Assembly: GCA_963727075.1 (NCBI GenBank)
Contig: CAVSET010000006.1
Span: 868,001-932,000 of the forward strand
Origin: Bog-756 sp963727075
GTDB taxonomy: Bacteria; Actinomycetota; Acidimicrobiia; Acidimicrobiales; RAAP-2
DNA: 64,000 nucleotides
Direction: 5' to 3'
A program made the position numbers and the translations under genes. The notes under the pieces are model-generated. The model searched no databases. It was not told the origin of the DNA and saw only the letters and a list, made by a program, of their open reading frames with translations. Positions within the stretch are counted from its first letter, which is position 1, and every line of letters begins with the position of its first letter. This document shows, piece by piece, positions 10,143 through 18,189 of the stretch.

Positions 10143-10726
10143 CGACTCCGGGCCAGTTCACGCAGGGCCGACCGGACCATCTCCTCCACCGTGCCCTCGT
10201 CGTCGACCGAGTCGAGCACGTCCCTGATCTCGTCGGGCCCGTACCCGAGACCGACCAACGCGGCCCGCACCTCCCCACGTGGCGAGCCGGTGCCGTCGTC
10301 GGTCGCGCCGCCGAGGGTGGGGAGGTCGAGTCGCGCCTTCAGTTCCAGCATGAGCCGGGCCGCCGTCTTCTTCCCGACCCCCGGCACCAGGCACAGGGCG
10401 TCGAGGTCGTCCTCGAGCACCGCCGTCGAGAGTGCGGCCGGGGACATCGAAGAGAGGATGGAAAGCGCCAGCGACGGCCCCACGCCGTGCGCCCCGAGCA
10501 GCGCCTCGAAGCAACGGCGTTCGTCGGCGTGGGCGAATCCGAACAAGACGATGGCGTCCTCACGGACGTGGGTGTGCACATGGAGGAACACGTCGCTTCC
10601 CAGACCGCCCAGTGACGCCAACACCGAGGCGGGCACGGACACCCGGTAGCCGACGCCACCGACCTCGACGATCACCTCGCCCGGTCCCGGCCGGCTCAAC
10701 AGCGCACCGCGCAGCGAGCCGATCAC
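10139..10726 (-). CDS. ruvA: Holliday junction DNA-binding protein RuvA
   Basis: Tetrameric junction-binding protein that loads RuvB. The protein (195 aa) begins GTG-encoded MIGSLRGALL and has the OB fold (VGGVGYRVSVPASV, HVHTHVREDAIVLFGFA). Next comes the tandem helix-hairpin-helix domain (GVGPSLALSILSSMSP, LVPGVGKKTAARLMLEL), then a linker and the C-terminal RuvB-binding domain (EVRAALVGLGYGPDEIRDVL). The GTG at 10726 overlaps the ruvC stop by 4 nt and sits at the exact family N-terminus. A longer frame reaching 10945 is only read-through of the ruvC region. Confidence 0.97.
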   Translation of the reverse strand: MIGSLRGALLSRPGPGEVIVEVGGVGYRVSVPASVLASLGGLGSDVFLHVHTHVREDAIVLFGFAHADERRCFEALLGAHGVGPSLALSILSSMSPAALSTAVLEDDLDALCLVPGVGKKTAARLMLELKARLDLPTLGGATDDGTGSPRGEVRAALVGLGYGPDEIRDVLDSVDDEGTVEEMVRSALRELARSR

Positions 10727-11232
10727 GCCGGCCCCCCGGTGGCCGCCGCCACCGCCCGCCGCAGCGGCTCGGTGGTGAGGTGGCAGGCCGCCAGAGCCAG
10801 GGCGTCGGCCACATCGGGCGGCCGCGGTGGCTCGGCGAGACGGAGCACCGAGGCCACCATGCGTTGCACCTGTTCCTTGGTGGCCCCGCCGTACCCGACG
10901 ATCGCCTGCTTGACCTCGTTGGAGGTGTACTGGGCCACGTCGCAACCCGACTGGGAGGCCGCCACCAACGCCACGCCGGCGGCCTGTCCGGTGGCCATGG
11001 CGGTATGGGCGTTGACCTGGAAGAACACCCGCTCGACCACCACCGCCTCGGGCCGGAACTCGTCCACCAGCGCCACAAGCTCCTGGAAGAGGGTGCGGAG
11101 CCGGCCGGGCAGTGGCATCGAGGGGTCCGTCGAGATCACTCCGCCGGCCGCAGCGGCCAGACCACCTGGCCGGCGGGTCACCACGCCGTAGCCGCAGCGC
11201 GACAGGCCCGGATCAATGCCCAGGACGAACAT
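10723..11232 (-). CDS. ruvC: Crossover junction endodeoxyribonuclease RuvC
   Basis: Resolves Holliday junctions by paired nicks. MFVLGIDPGLSRCGYGVV carries the first catalytic Asp (D7). VVVERVFFQVNAHTAMATGQA carries the catalytic Glu, followed by YTSNEVKQAIVGYGGATKEQVQ. The closing acidic pair is PDVADALALAACH. Length (169 aa) is normal. It is first in ruvCAB and 95 bp from yebC, the usual neighbour. Confidence 0.97.
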   Translation of the reverse strand: MFVLGIDPGLSRCGYGVVTRRPGGLAAAAGGVISTDPSMPLPGRLRTLFQELVALVDEFRPEAVVVERVFFQVNAHTAMATGQAAGVALVAASQSGCDVAQYTSNEVKQAIVGYGGATKEQVQRMVASVLRLAEPPRPPDVADALALAACHLTTEPLRRAVAAATGGPA

Positions 11233-11328
11233 GCGTTCGACACTAGCGCCACGGGGAGGCGATAACGGGGACCCCCGGAGTGGCCGATCCGGGAGGGCCC
11301 GAGCGGAGGACGATGCCGCGATCCGGCG

Positions 11329-12078
11329 CTACCCGTTGTAGGCGGCCATCACGGCGTCGGGGATGTCGAAGTTGGCATAGACGTTCTGCACGTCGTCGTG
11401 ATCGTCCAAGGCCTCGATGAGTCGCAAGACCCGTTTGGACTCTGATTCGGAGGTGACCTCGACGGTGGAGGTCGGCATCATCGACAGGTCGGACGAGGCC
11501 GGCTCGAGTCCGGCCGCTTCGAGCGCGCTACGCACGGCCATGAGATCGGCCGGTGCGGTGGTGACTACCCACCGCTCGCCATCGTCGGCCAAGTCCTCGG
11601 CGCCGGCCTCCATGGCCACCTCGAGGATCCGTTCCTCGTCGAGGCTCCGCGGGAGGTCGATGACCCCCTTCCGCTCGAACTGCCAGCTCACCGCGCCGGG
11701 CTCGGCCAGGGCCCCGCCGTTCTTGTTGAACAGGTTGCGGATCTCCGCACCGGTGCGGTTGCGATTGTCCGACAGGCACTCCACGATCACGGCCACGCCC
11801 GCAGGTGCGTACCCCTCGTACGAGATCGACTCGTAGCGCACGCCTTCGAGCTCGCCCGAGCCCCGCTTGATGGCCCGGTCGATGGTGTCGCTGGGGACCG
11901 AAGCGTCGCGAGCCTTGGCGTACATGGTGCGCAGACTGGCGTTGGCCGCCATGTCGCTACCACCCTCTCGAGCCGCCACCTCGATCTGGCGGATGATCTT
12001 GGCAAAGACCTTGGCCCGGGCCGAGTCCTGGGCCCCCTTCCGATATTTGGTCGTAGCCCACTTGGAATGTCCCGACAC
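11329..12078 (-). CDS. yebC: YebC/TACO1-family protein
   Basis: Conserved protein linked in the literature to relief of ribosome stalling and/or transcriptional control; its exact role here is unknown. MSGHSKWATTKYRKGAQDSARAK is the family N-terminus. YEGYAPAGVAVIVECLSDNRNRT and the acidic C-terminal EALDDHDDVQNVYANFDIP are also hallmark strings. It is 249 aa, full length. It starts 4 nt after the pdxT stop and lies upstream of ruvC, the common actinobacterial order. Confidence 0.95.
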   Translation of the reverse strand: MSGHSKWATTKYRKGAQDSARAKVFAKIIRQIEVAAREGGSDMAANASLRTMYAKARDASVPSDTIDRAIKRGSGELEGVRYESISYEGYAPAGVAVIVECLSDNRNRTGAEIRNLFNKNGGALAEPGAVSWQFERKGVIDLPRSLDEERILEVAMEAGAEDLADDGERWVVTTAPADLMAVRSALEAAGLEPASSDLSMMPTSTVEVTSESESKRVLRLIEALDDHDDVQNVYANFDIPDAVMAAYNG

Positions 12079-12082
12079 TGCT

Positions 12083-12703
12083 CTATTGCCTCTCTGCTTT
12101 TGCCATCTCCACGAACAGCCGGTGCAGCCTACGGTCCCCGGTCAGCTCCGGGTGGAACGATGTCACCAGCGCCGACCCCTGCCGGCAGATGACCGGTTCC
12201 GAGCTTCGGCCGTGCCCGTCGTGCCCGCTCCGGTCGGCGGGCAGCCGGGCCAGGACCTCGACGTGGGGACCGGCCCGCTCCACCACCGGAGCGCGAATGA
12301 ACACGGCGTGGACCGCCTCCTCGCCGATGGCGGTCACCTCCACGTCGCACTCGAACGAAGCCGCCTGACGGCCATACCCGTTTCGGCGAACCGTCAGGTC
12401 GATCAGCCCGAAGCCGCGCTGGTCGGGACGGCCGTCGAGCACCTCGTTGGCCAGCATGATCATGCCGGCACAGGTCCCGAAGACGGGCAATCCCTCGGCC
12501 AACGACTCGGCCAGCGGTTCGAACAGGCCCGCGGACTGGACCAGCATCGACAGTGTGGTCGACTCACCCCCCGGGATGACCAGACCCTGGAGACGATCGA
12601 GGTCGTCCGGCGTCCGAACCTCGCGCACCGGCTCACCGAGATCGGCGAGTGCGGCGGCGTGCTCGCGGACGTCACCCTGAAGGGCAAGGACCCCCACGGT
12701 CAT
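12083..12703 (-). CDS. pdxT: Pyridoxal 5'-phosphate synthase glutaminase subunit
   Basis: Class I glutamine amidotransferase that supplies ammonia to PdxS for vitamin B6 synthesis. It has VGVLALQGDVREH at the N-terminus, the GGESTT oxyanion strand and the nucleophile Cys in GTCAGMIMLA. The His/Glu of the triad is in TSFHPELTGD near the C-terminus. At 206 aa it is normal length. It lies 36 bp downstream of pdxS and 4 nt before yebC, so the three are probably one transcript. Confidence 0.96.
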   Translation of the reverse strand: MTVGVLALQGDVREHAAALADLGEPVREVRTPDDLDRLQGLVIPGGESTTLSMLVQSAGLFEPLAESLAEGLPVFGTCAGMIMLANEVLDGRPDQRGFGLIDLTVRRNGYGRQAASFECDVEVTAIGEEAVHAVFIRAPVVERAGPHVEVLARLPADRSGHDGHGRSSEPVICRQGSALVTSFHPELTGDRRLHRLFVEMAKAERQ

Positions 12704-12739
12704 CGCCGGGCTCCCGGGCCCGAAGGGCCGGCGTACCGG

Positions 12740-13663
12740 TCACCAACCACGCTCGGCCAGGTGGACGCCGAGCGTGCCCATCTCCTGTCCGGCCATGGCT
12801 TCGCCCAGCCCGGTCGAGACCTTGGCCACCAGGTCGGCGTCGGTGAAGTGGGCGGTCGCCTCGACGATGGCCCTCGCCATCCGCGACGGGCTCGCACTCT
12901 TGAAGATGCCCGAACCGACGAAGACCGCTTCGGCACCGAGCTGCATGACCAGCGATGCATCGGCCGGCGTGGCGATCCCACCGGCGCAGAACAGTGGGAC
13001 GGGAAGGCGGCCGGTCGAGGCGATCTCCTGGACCAGGCTGATCGGGGCGGCCAGGTCCTTGGCCCACCCGTAGCGCTCGGCCGAATCGGCCTCGGCCACC
13101 CTCCGGATGTCACCGAGAATGGAGCGCAGGTGGCGAACGGCCTCGACGATGTTGCCGGTACCGGCCTCCCCCTTCGAGCGGATCATCGCCGCCCCCTCGG
13201 ATATCCGGCGCAGAGCCTCCCCGAGGTTGGTCGCCCCGCACACGAACGGCACGGCGAACTCCCACTTGTCGATGTGGTGGGCCTCGTCGGCCGGGGTCAG
13301 GACCTCGCTCTCATCGATGTAGTCGACACCGAGCGACGCCAGCACCTGAGCCTCGGCGAAGTGACCGATCCGGGCCTTGGCCATGACCGGGACGGTCACC
13401 GCGCCCTTGATCCCCTCGATGAGGGCGGGGTCGCTCATCCGGGCGACCCCGCCGTCGCGGCGGATGTCGGCCGGGACCCGCTCGAGAGCCATGACGGCTA
13501 CCGCCCCGGCGTCTTCGGCCACCTTGGCCTGCTCGGCGTCGACCACGTCCATGATGACGCCGCCCCGCAACATCTCGGCGAGCCCGCGTTTCACGGTGAC
13601 GGTACCGGTCGTCCGACCGATGCCGGCAGTAGACTCCTCGCTCACGGGTTCGGGCATGGGCAC
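12740..13663 (-). CDS. pdxS: Pyridoxal 5'-phosphate synthase lyase subunit
   Basis: (beta/alpha)8 enzyme that builds PLP from ribose 5-phosphate, glyceraldehyde 3-phosphate and ammonia from PdxT. Signature runs: TVKRGLAEMLRGGVIMDVV, ALERVPADIR, PVMAKARIGHFAEAQ (catalytic Lys), DYIDESEVLTPAD, FVCGATNLGEALRRI, EGAAMIRSKGEAGTG (second catalytic Lys) and FCAGGIATPADA. It is 307 aa, full length. It leads the pdxS-pdxT-yebC-ruvCAB order seen in mycobacteria. Confidence 0.97.
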   Translation of the reverse strand: MPMPEPVSEESTAGIGRTTGTVTVKRGLAEMLRGGVIMDVVDAEQAKVAEDAGAVAVMALERVPADIRRDGGVARMSDPALIEGIKGAVTVPVMAKARIGHFAEAQVLASLGVDYIDESEVLTPADEAHHIDKWEFAVPFVCGATNLGEALRRISEGAAMIRSKGEAGTGNIVEAVRHLRSILGDIRRVAEADSAERYGWAKDLAAPISLVQEIASTGRLPVPLFCAGGIATPADASLVMQLGAEAVFVGSGIFKSASPSRMARAIVEATAHFTDADLVAKVSTGLGEAMAGQEMGTLGVHLAERGW

Positions 13664-13852
13664 ATCCTACCCCCGGCCATGCAGACGTCCGCCTTGGACC
13701 TATGCGGGGAGACCCTCCCGTCCTGTCCATGCAAGGGGGCCGTCGACACTACGGAACGGGGAGGTCCGAGGAGGCTCCGGTGGCGTGGAGATCCCAGTCA
13801 GGGCGTCAGATGCATCCCGAGGAGGTCGTCCCCACGGTTGGAACTTCCCCAA

Positions 13853-14215
13853 TCAGCCCTTGGCGTAGTCGGCCATGCCTTGCCAGTCGATGACGACGCA
13901 GGGTTCGTTGCCGACGATCCAAGCATCGTGGCCAGGTGCCGCGGTCATGAAGTCTCCAGGACCGACTTCAGCCTCCTCGCCGTCGTCCATGACGATCTTC
14001 ATCCGTCCCGAGATGACATAGCCCACATGGGCGGCTTGACAGCTGTCGGTTCCCGCCATGGGCTTGACGTGCTCTGACCACTTCCATCCCGGCTCGAATG
14101 TGGCCCGAGCCATGGGTCCGGAACCAAGGTCGACGAGCTCCAACCGACCTTTGCCGTCCTTCATCTGTCGAACCTCGTCGGGACTATCGATGTTCTTCTT
14201 GGAGAGCCCAGCCAT
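13853..14215 (-). CDS. Small cupin-domain protein
   Basis: A single-domain cupin of 120 aa. Its function is not known. ATG 14215 is preceded by AGAAAGGACG at good spacing and was chosen over a longer in-frame start at 14305. Visible are a strand rich in W/H (FEPGWKWSEHVKPMAG), AAHVGYVISGRMKIVMDDG (cupin motif 1 to 2) and GPGDFMTAAPGHDAWIVG (motif 2). Only a few of the usual metal-binding His residues remain, so metal binding is uncertain. It stands alone about 190 bp from pdxS on the same strand. The gap between them shows nothing recognisable. Confidence 0.7.
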   Translation of the reverse strand: MAGLSKKNIDSPDEVRQMKDGKGRLELVDLGSGPMARATFEPGWKWSEHVKPMAGTDSCQAAHVGYVISGRMKIVMDDGEEAEVGPGDFMTAAPGHDAWIVGNEPCVVIDWQGMADYAKG

Positions 14216-14530
14216 TGAACGTCCTTTCTGTCGCCGCAGCGACCGGTCTCGCCGAGGCGAGGGCGTGCCAGGGGCCTGGAGCGGGGCTGCCTTCCCGCGC
14301 TCCACGGGCCCGGCACGTCTCGGCGGGCCGGTCCCCGCCGACTATATCTTGAATGCGGCACATTGGATTGGCCTGAGAAACCGCTCCATGATGCGGCCGG
14401 CGCGTATCTCCGGAGTTCGGTCGCTTTCCAGCAGGGATAGTTAGGTAGGGCACCGGTTGCGGTGGGCGGGCCCCATCTTCTGACACTTGGCCCTGGCGGG
14501 CACTGATACTCGGTTGCCAATACTGGAGGA

Positions 14531-14623
14531 ATGGCAACCGTCTTGGCCCTGGCGGCCGGTGCAATCGTCGCCCTGTGGGGAATTGCTCATGCGATTCCGA
14601 CCCGGCAGGTCCTCGTCGGCTTC
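14531..14623 (+). pseudogene. N-terminal fragment of a four-helix membrane protein, split by IS256
   Basis: ATG 14531 (GGAGGA just upstream) opens 31 codons, MATVLALAAGAIVALWGIAH..TRQVLVGF, a first membrane helix followed by a loop. The frame then enters the left end of the insertion sequence. The other half starts at 16061. Removing the element and one copy of its 8-bp target duplication joins LVGF to KPITQDNRR in the same frame, restoring a 124-aa protein with four predicted helices. I recognise this only as an uncharacterised small integral membrane family with a 'DNRR..EW.AE' loop. The frame is otherwise undamaged, so the insertion may be recent. Confidence 0.8.
14616..14623 (+). repeat. 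Target-site duplication, left copy
   Basis: The octamer TCGGCTTC lies immediately outside the left end of the IS256 element and is repeated exactly at 16053-16060 outside the right end. Eight to nine bp is the usual duplication for IS256-family transposition. Confidence 0.85.
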
Positions 14624-16052
14624 GTTCACGTCCACGCACGTGGTGTACGCCTCGGGCCCGGTGAGCTCGCCTTGAGCCAACCATCCCCCTGACGCGACGA
14701 CCACCGCATCAATCTTCAAGTTCCGTCCAAAGAACACGAAGGAGAAGATGCGGTGGAAGTCACCAACACGATGGGCGCGGCGGACCTGCTGCGCAAGTAC
14801 CTCGAAGAAGCCGACCCCGACCTGCTGCGATCCATGGTCCAGAGCTTCGCCGAGGTGCTGATGAACGCCGAGGCCAGCGGCCTGTGCAATGCCCACTACG
14901 GGGAGGTCACCGAGGACCGGGTGAACTCGAGGAACGGCGACCGATCCCGGCGCTGGGACACCCGAGCGGGCACGATCGACCTGGCCATCCCGAAGCTCCG
15001 CTCGGGCAGCTACTTCCCGGACTGGTTGATCGAGCCCCGCCGCCGGGCCGAGAGAGCTTTGGTCGCCGTGGTGGCCCAGTGCTACGTGGAAGGGGTCTCG
15101 ACCAGGAGGGTCGACGACGTGGTGAAGTCGATGGGGATCACCGGCATCTCCAAGTCCCAGGTCTCCGAGCTGGCCAAGTCCCTGGACGAGACGGTGACAG
15201 CATTCCGCAACCGGCCCCTCGACGCTGGTCCTTACACCTACATCTGGGTGGACGCCCTGACCCAGAAGGTCCGAGAGGGTGGCCGGATCGTGAACGTGGC
15301 CGTGGTGATCGCCACCGGGGTGAACGCCGACGGACACCGGGAGATCCTGGGTGTCGACCTCATCACCACCGAGGACGGTGCCGGCTGGACCGCCTTCCTC
15401 CGGGGGTTGGTGGCCCGAGGACTGTCCGGGGTGGCCTTGGTCGTCTCCGACGCCCACCAGGGCCTGGTCGACGCCATCGCCTCGGTGCTGCCCGGAGCCT
15501 GCTGGCAGCGCTGCCGGGTCCATTTCGTGCGCAACGTGCACACCCGAGTGCCGAAGACCGCCCAGTCCATGGTCGGGGCCCTCATCCGCTCGATCTTCGA
15601 GCAGCCCGACGCCGAACAGGTCCATGCCCAGCATGCCCGGGTGGTCGACCAGCTCGCCGAGCGTTTCCCCGACGCCGCCACCATGCTCGTCGAGGCAGAA
15701 GCCGACATCCTGGCCTTCTCCTCGTTCCCAAAGGAGCACTGGCGCCAGGTCTGGTCCAACAACCCCCAGGAGCGGCTCAACCGGGAGATTCGCCGGCGCA
15801 CCGACGTCGTCGGCATCTTCCCCAACCGCCCGGCCGTCTTGCGGCTGGTCGGTGCGGTGCTGGCAGAACAGCACGACGAATGGGCTGTCGCCCGGCGCTA
15901 CATGGGGGTCGAATCCATGGCCAAGGCTCGGCTCCGGACCATCGAGGGAGCGAGTGAGGAGGTGGATCTGGCCGAACTCGCCAACGTCAGTTAGAACTAC
16001 AATCGAAGACCGATGTGGTGGTCGTCGTTACACCACGAGTCTGGACGTGGCC
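14624..16052 (+). mobile_element. Complete IS256-family insertion sequence, 1,429 bp
   Basis: The element has one transposase gene, imperfect terminal inverted repeats (14624-14647 and 16029-16052; 19 of 24 positions match, core CACGTCCA and CGTGGTGTA) and an 8-bp target duplication. A second inverted pair lies just inside the ends. 14695-14719 matches the complement of 16003-16027 at 21 of 25 positions. On the right the two pairs are contiguous except for one base; on the left they are separated by about 47 bp. All parts needed for movement seem intact, so it may be active. Confidence 0.88.
14753..15994 (+). CDS. IS256-family (mutator-type) transposase
   Basis: DDE transposase of 413 aa. 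The three acidic residues fit IWVDALTQKVREGG (first Asp, about 170), LVVSDAHQGLVDAI (second Asp, about 236) and the Glu in NNPQERLNREIRRRTDVVGIFPN (about 344). CxxC-like WQRCRVHFVRN follows the second Asp as in the family. The start is GTG 14753, with AAGGAG nine bases upstream. An ATG at 14748 is in another frame and gives nothing. The frame is uninterrupted, unlike the second IS256-type gene at 62-63.3 kb, from which it differs clearly in sequence. Confidence 0.93.
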   Translation: MEVTNTMGAADLLRKYLEEADPDLLRSMVQSFAEVLMNAEASGLCNAHYGEVTEDRVNSRNGDRSRRWDTRAGTIDLAIPKLRSGSYFPDWLIEPRRRAERALVAVVAQCYVEGVSTRRVDDVVKSMGITGISKSQVSELAKSLDETVTAFRNRPLDAGPYTYIWVDALTQKVREGGRIVNVAVVIATGVNADGHREILGVDLITTEDGAGWTAFLRGLVARGLSGVALVVSDAHQGLVDAIASVLPGACWQRCRVHFVRNVHTRVPKTAQSMVGALIRSIFEQPDAEQVHAQHARVVDQLAERFPDAATMLVEAEADILAFSSFPKEHWRQVWSNNPQERLNREIRRRTDVVGIFPNRPAVLRLVGAVLAEQHDEWAVARRYMGVESMAKARLRTIEGASEEVDLAELANVS

Positions 16053-16060
16053 TCGGCTTC
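16053..16060 (+). repeat. Target-site duplication, right copy
   Basis: Exact copy of TCGGCTTC found at 14616-14623; together the two copies bracket the IS256 element. Confidence 0.85.
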
Positions 16061-16342
16061 AAGCCGATCACTCAAGACAATCGCCGAATTGCCCTTCAGG
16101 AGTGGTTAGCCGAAGCCCTCACAATGTGGGGATTGGCCGGAGTCATCGTCACCGTGACGGTGGTCGGTGGTGCTGAAGCCCACTCCAGCCAATGGGTCTA
16201 CCGGGTTGCTGCCGGGCTATTGATTGCCTTGGCCGTGCTCACCGGCCTCACCGGCGCCCGAACGGGCGTCATCTGGTTCAAGATCTGTCCGATCCTGCTG
16301 ACTGGCTCCGCCGTTCTTCTGGTGGTTGCAAGTCTCTTGTAG
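16061..16342 (+). pseudogene. C-terminal fragment of the interrupted membrane protein
   Basis: Ninety-three codons plus stop that continue the frame broken at 14623. KPITQDNRRIALQEWLAEAL forms a conserved loop. It is followed by three hydrophobic segments (GLAGVIVTVTVVGG, VAAGLLIALAVLTGLTGA and ICPILLTGSAVLLVVASLL). A longer open frame starts upstream inside the insertion sequence (16013), but those residues come from the right terminal repeat. No inactivating change is seen in the fragment itself. Confidence 0.8.
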
Positions 16343-16490
16343 CCACGCAGCTGTAGCCACGCAGCGCCAGCGCTCCCCTGGGGCTTGCCACCATCGTCGT
16401 CAGCAAATCGGGCTCGCCGCCGACGGCAGACACCTGTTCAACTGCCTTACGATGAGCTGACGGCCAGGCGGGTCCCCGCTGGATTGAGGT

Positions 16491-16901
16491 TCAGCCGGCT
16501 CCGAGGAACTGGGCATCGCCGAAGGTGAAGATGCCGTCAAGAGCCGGTAACCCCGGCTGGTCGTGGTGGTCGCCATTCCGTTGACCGGCCTGTTGAGACG
16601 AAGGGCCCCGGTGGGCCCAAAGAGCGGTGCGCCGAACGAGAAGGGTCCCGCCGTCGGACGGCACCAGCCAGTAGCCGTGCCCGCCCATCGTCGGCGCGAT
16701 GTCAACCACACCACAGGGGCATTCAGCGGTTGCCCGCCCATTGACCCATAGAAGCCGGCGTCCCCGAAGGTGAGGGTGCCGCCGTCCCCGGCGACCAGCC
16801 AGTAGCCGATCCCGTCGGGTCGCGAGGCGATGCCCCCATAGGGTCCCGACGGATTGTTGGCCGACAACCCGATGCTGAGACAGGTGATACACCTCCCCCA
16901 T
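16491..16901 (-). pseudogene. Decayed 'GYWLV' repeat protein fragment
   Basis: Three tandem repeats of about 45 residues can be read by moving between frames. The first is ASRPDGIGYWLVAGDGGTLTFGDAGFYGS. The second is GGHGYWLVPSDGG followed by FSFGAPLFGPTGALRLNRPV and NGMA. The third is GIFTFGDAQFLGAG before a stop at 16491. This G-Y-W-L-V-x-x-D-G-G-x-x-x-F-G-D-A pattern is the repeat of large secreted or surface proteins common in Acidimicrobiia. Frame changes near 16700, 16650 and 16540 and the lack of a start or signal peptide show a remnant. Its yceI-proximal end overlaps the 3' part of nothing essential. Confidence 0.65.
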
Positions 16902-16955
16902 GAGTGGTCGGGATTGCTCACGAACACGTTGTAGAGACCGGGGCCGCCACGCCGA

Positions 16956-17537
16956 TCAGGCCTGCAACACTGCCTCGGCCTCGATCTCGATGTCGACCTT
17001 CTTGGCCACCACCAGGCCACCCGTCTCCATGACGGCGCCGAACGAGACGCCGAAGTCGTCACGGTTGATCGACGTCGATGCGCTGAACCCGACCCGGTGG
17101 TTTCCGAAGGGATCCTTGACCACGCCCTCGAGGGTCACGTCCAAGGTCACCGGGCGGGTCACGCCGCGGATGGTGAGGTCGCCCTCGACCTTCCAGTTGG
17201 TCGGGCTCACTCTGGTCACCGACGTGCTGTCGAACGTCCACGTGGGATGGTTCTCCACGTCGAAGAAATCGTTGGTCCGAAGATGGTTGTCCCTCGTCTC
17301 GTCCCGGGTGTCGACGCTCTTGGCATCGATGGTGACCGACACCGTCGAATCGGCGGGGTCCTCGGCGATGTCGAGGGTGCCCTCGAAGGTGCTGAACCGG
17401 CCACGAACCTTGGATACCGCCATGTGTCGTACAGCAAAGCCCAGCTCAGTATGGGAGGGGTCGATCACGTACGACCCGACGGCGGGCCATTCCGCTCCGT
17501 TCACCGTCCTGCTGGTCACGTCGGCCTGTGTTGTCAT
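16956..17537 (-). CDS. yceI: YceI-family lipocalin-like protein
   Basis: Member of the YceI/TT1927b beta-barrel family, which binds polyisoprenoid or similar amphiphilic lipids. It is 193 aa without a signal peptide, so probably cytoplasmic, as in most actinobacterial copies. Signature strings are YVIDPSHTELGFAVRHMAVSKVRGRF, SVDTRDETRDNHLRTNDFFDVENHPTWTF and GDLTIRGVTRPVTLDV. The start ATG has AGGAGG at ideal distance. It is divergent from a marR gene, with a palindromic operator between them, so it is probably the regulated target. Confidence 0.93.
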   Translation of the reverse strand: MTTQADVTSRTVNGAEWPAVGSYVIDPSHTELGFAVRHMAVSKVRGRFSTFEGTLDIAEDPADSTVSVTIDAKSVDTRDETRDNHLRTNDFFDVENHPTWTFDSTSVTRVSPTNWKVEGDLTIRGVTRPVTLDVTLEGVVKDPFGNHRVGFSASTSINRDDFGVSFGAVMETGGLVVAKKVDIEIEAEAVLQA

Positions 17538-17583
17538 CTCGCGTCCTCCTGATCTCGTTCTCCCCGGTCGGATGACCGTCCGA

Positions 17584-17603
17584 AGTTGTTTGTACTAACA
17601 ACT
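17584..17603. promoter_or_regulatory. Probable MarR operator between yceI and marR
   Basis: A perfect inverted repeat AGTTGTT-6 nt-AACAACT lies in the 123-bp divergent intergenic region, in an A/T-rich stretch that stands out from the GC-rich surroundings. Size and position fit a MarR dimer site covering the yceI promoter. A weaker related sequence (TTGTTCCTGCAACT) lies at 17617-17630. Binding is inferred. Confidence 0.6.
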
Positions 17604-17660
17604 ATAGCACATTTATTTGTTCCTGCAACTATCTTGGCCGGCTCCGGTAAGATGGTGGCC

Positions 17661-18173
17661 ATGGCACCAATCCAGGCCACAGACGACGACCGGCTGACCA
17701 CAGTCGGGCTCCTCTTCGAGTCCGCCGCCGGCCTGCGCCGGGTGTTCGAGCGCCGCCTCGAGTCGGAGCGGTCCCTCTCCAACCAGGCCTTCGACGTCCT
17801 CATCCGACTGGCCCGCACCCCCGGGTCCGAACTGCGGATGAGCGAGCTGGCCGCCCAGACCTCGTTGACGCCGAGCGGCCTGACCCGCGCCGTGGACCGG
17901 CTGCAGCAGCAGGGCCTGGTGGCCCGACGGATCTGCCCCGAGGACCGGCGTGGCGCATTCGCCGTGCTCACCCCGGAGGGCCAGGAGCTGATGGACCGAG
18001 CCATTCCGGCTCACATCTCCCACGTGAACGAGGTGCTGAGCGATCTCTTCACCCCCGAGGAGGAGGAGATGCTGGCGTCGCTCCTCCGCCGCCTGCGCGA
18101 TCACCTCTTCGGCAGTGGCGCCGACTGGGGGCTCGCCCCCGAGGACGTCGAAATCTGCGGCGGGGAGGACTAG
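17661..18173 (+). CDS. MarR-family transcriptional regulator
   Basis: Winged-helix dimeric regulator, about 170 aa. The DNA-binding part is ELRMSELAAQTSLTPSGLTRAVDRLQQQGLVARR, followed by the wing (ICPEDRRGAFAVLTPEGQEL) with the D-x-R signature. Helices at both ends form the dimer interface. Two close ATGs (17652 and 17661) are possible starts; neither has a clear ribosome site. It is divergent from yceI, suggesting autoregulation and control of yceI in response to an unknown ligand. Confidence 0.9.
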   Translation: MAPIQATDDDRLTTVGLLFESAAGLRRVFERRLESERSLSNQAFDVLIRLARTPGSELRMSELAAQTSLTPSGLTRAVDRLQQQGLVARRICPEDRRGAFAVLTPEGQELMDRAIPAHISHVNEVLSDLFTPEEEEMLASLLRRLRDHLFGSGADWGLAPEDVEICGGED

Positions 18174-18189
18174 CCGCCCCGGCGGCCGA

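Noticed and set aside
11867..14077. 736-codon plus-strand ORF
   Set aside because: It lies opposite yebC, pdxT and pdxS; high GC leaves the opposite strand open. The residue pattern has no family resemblance.
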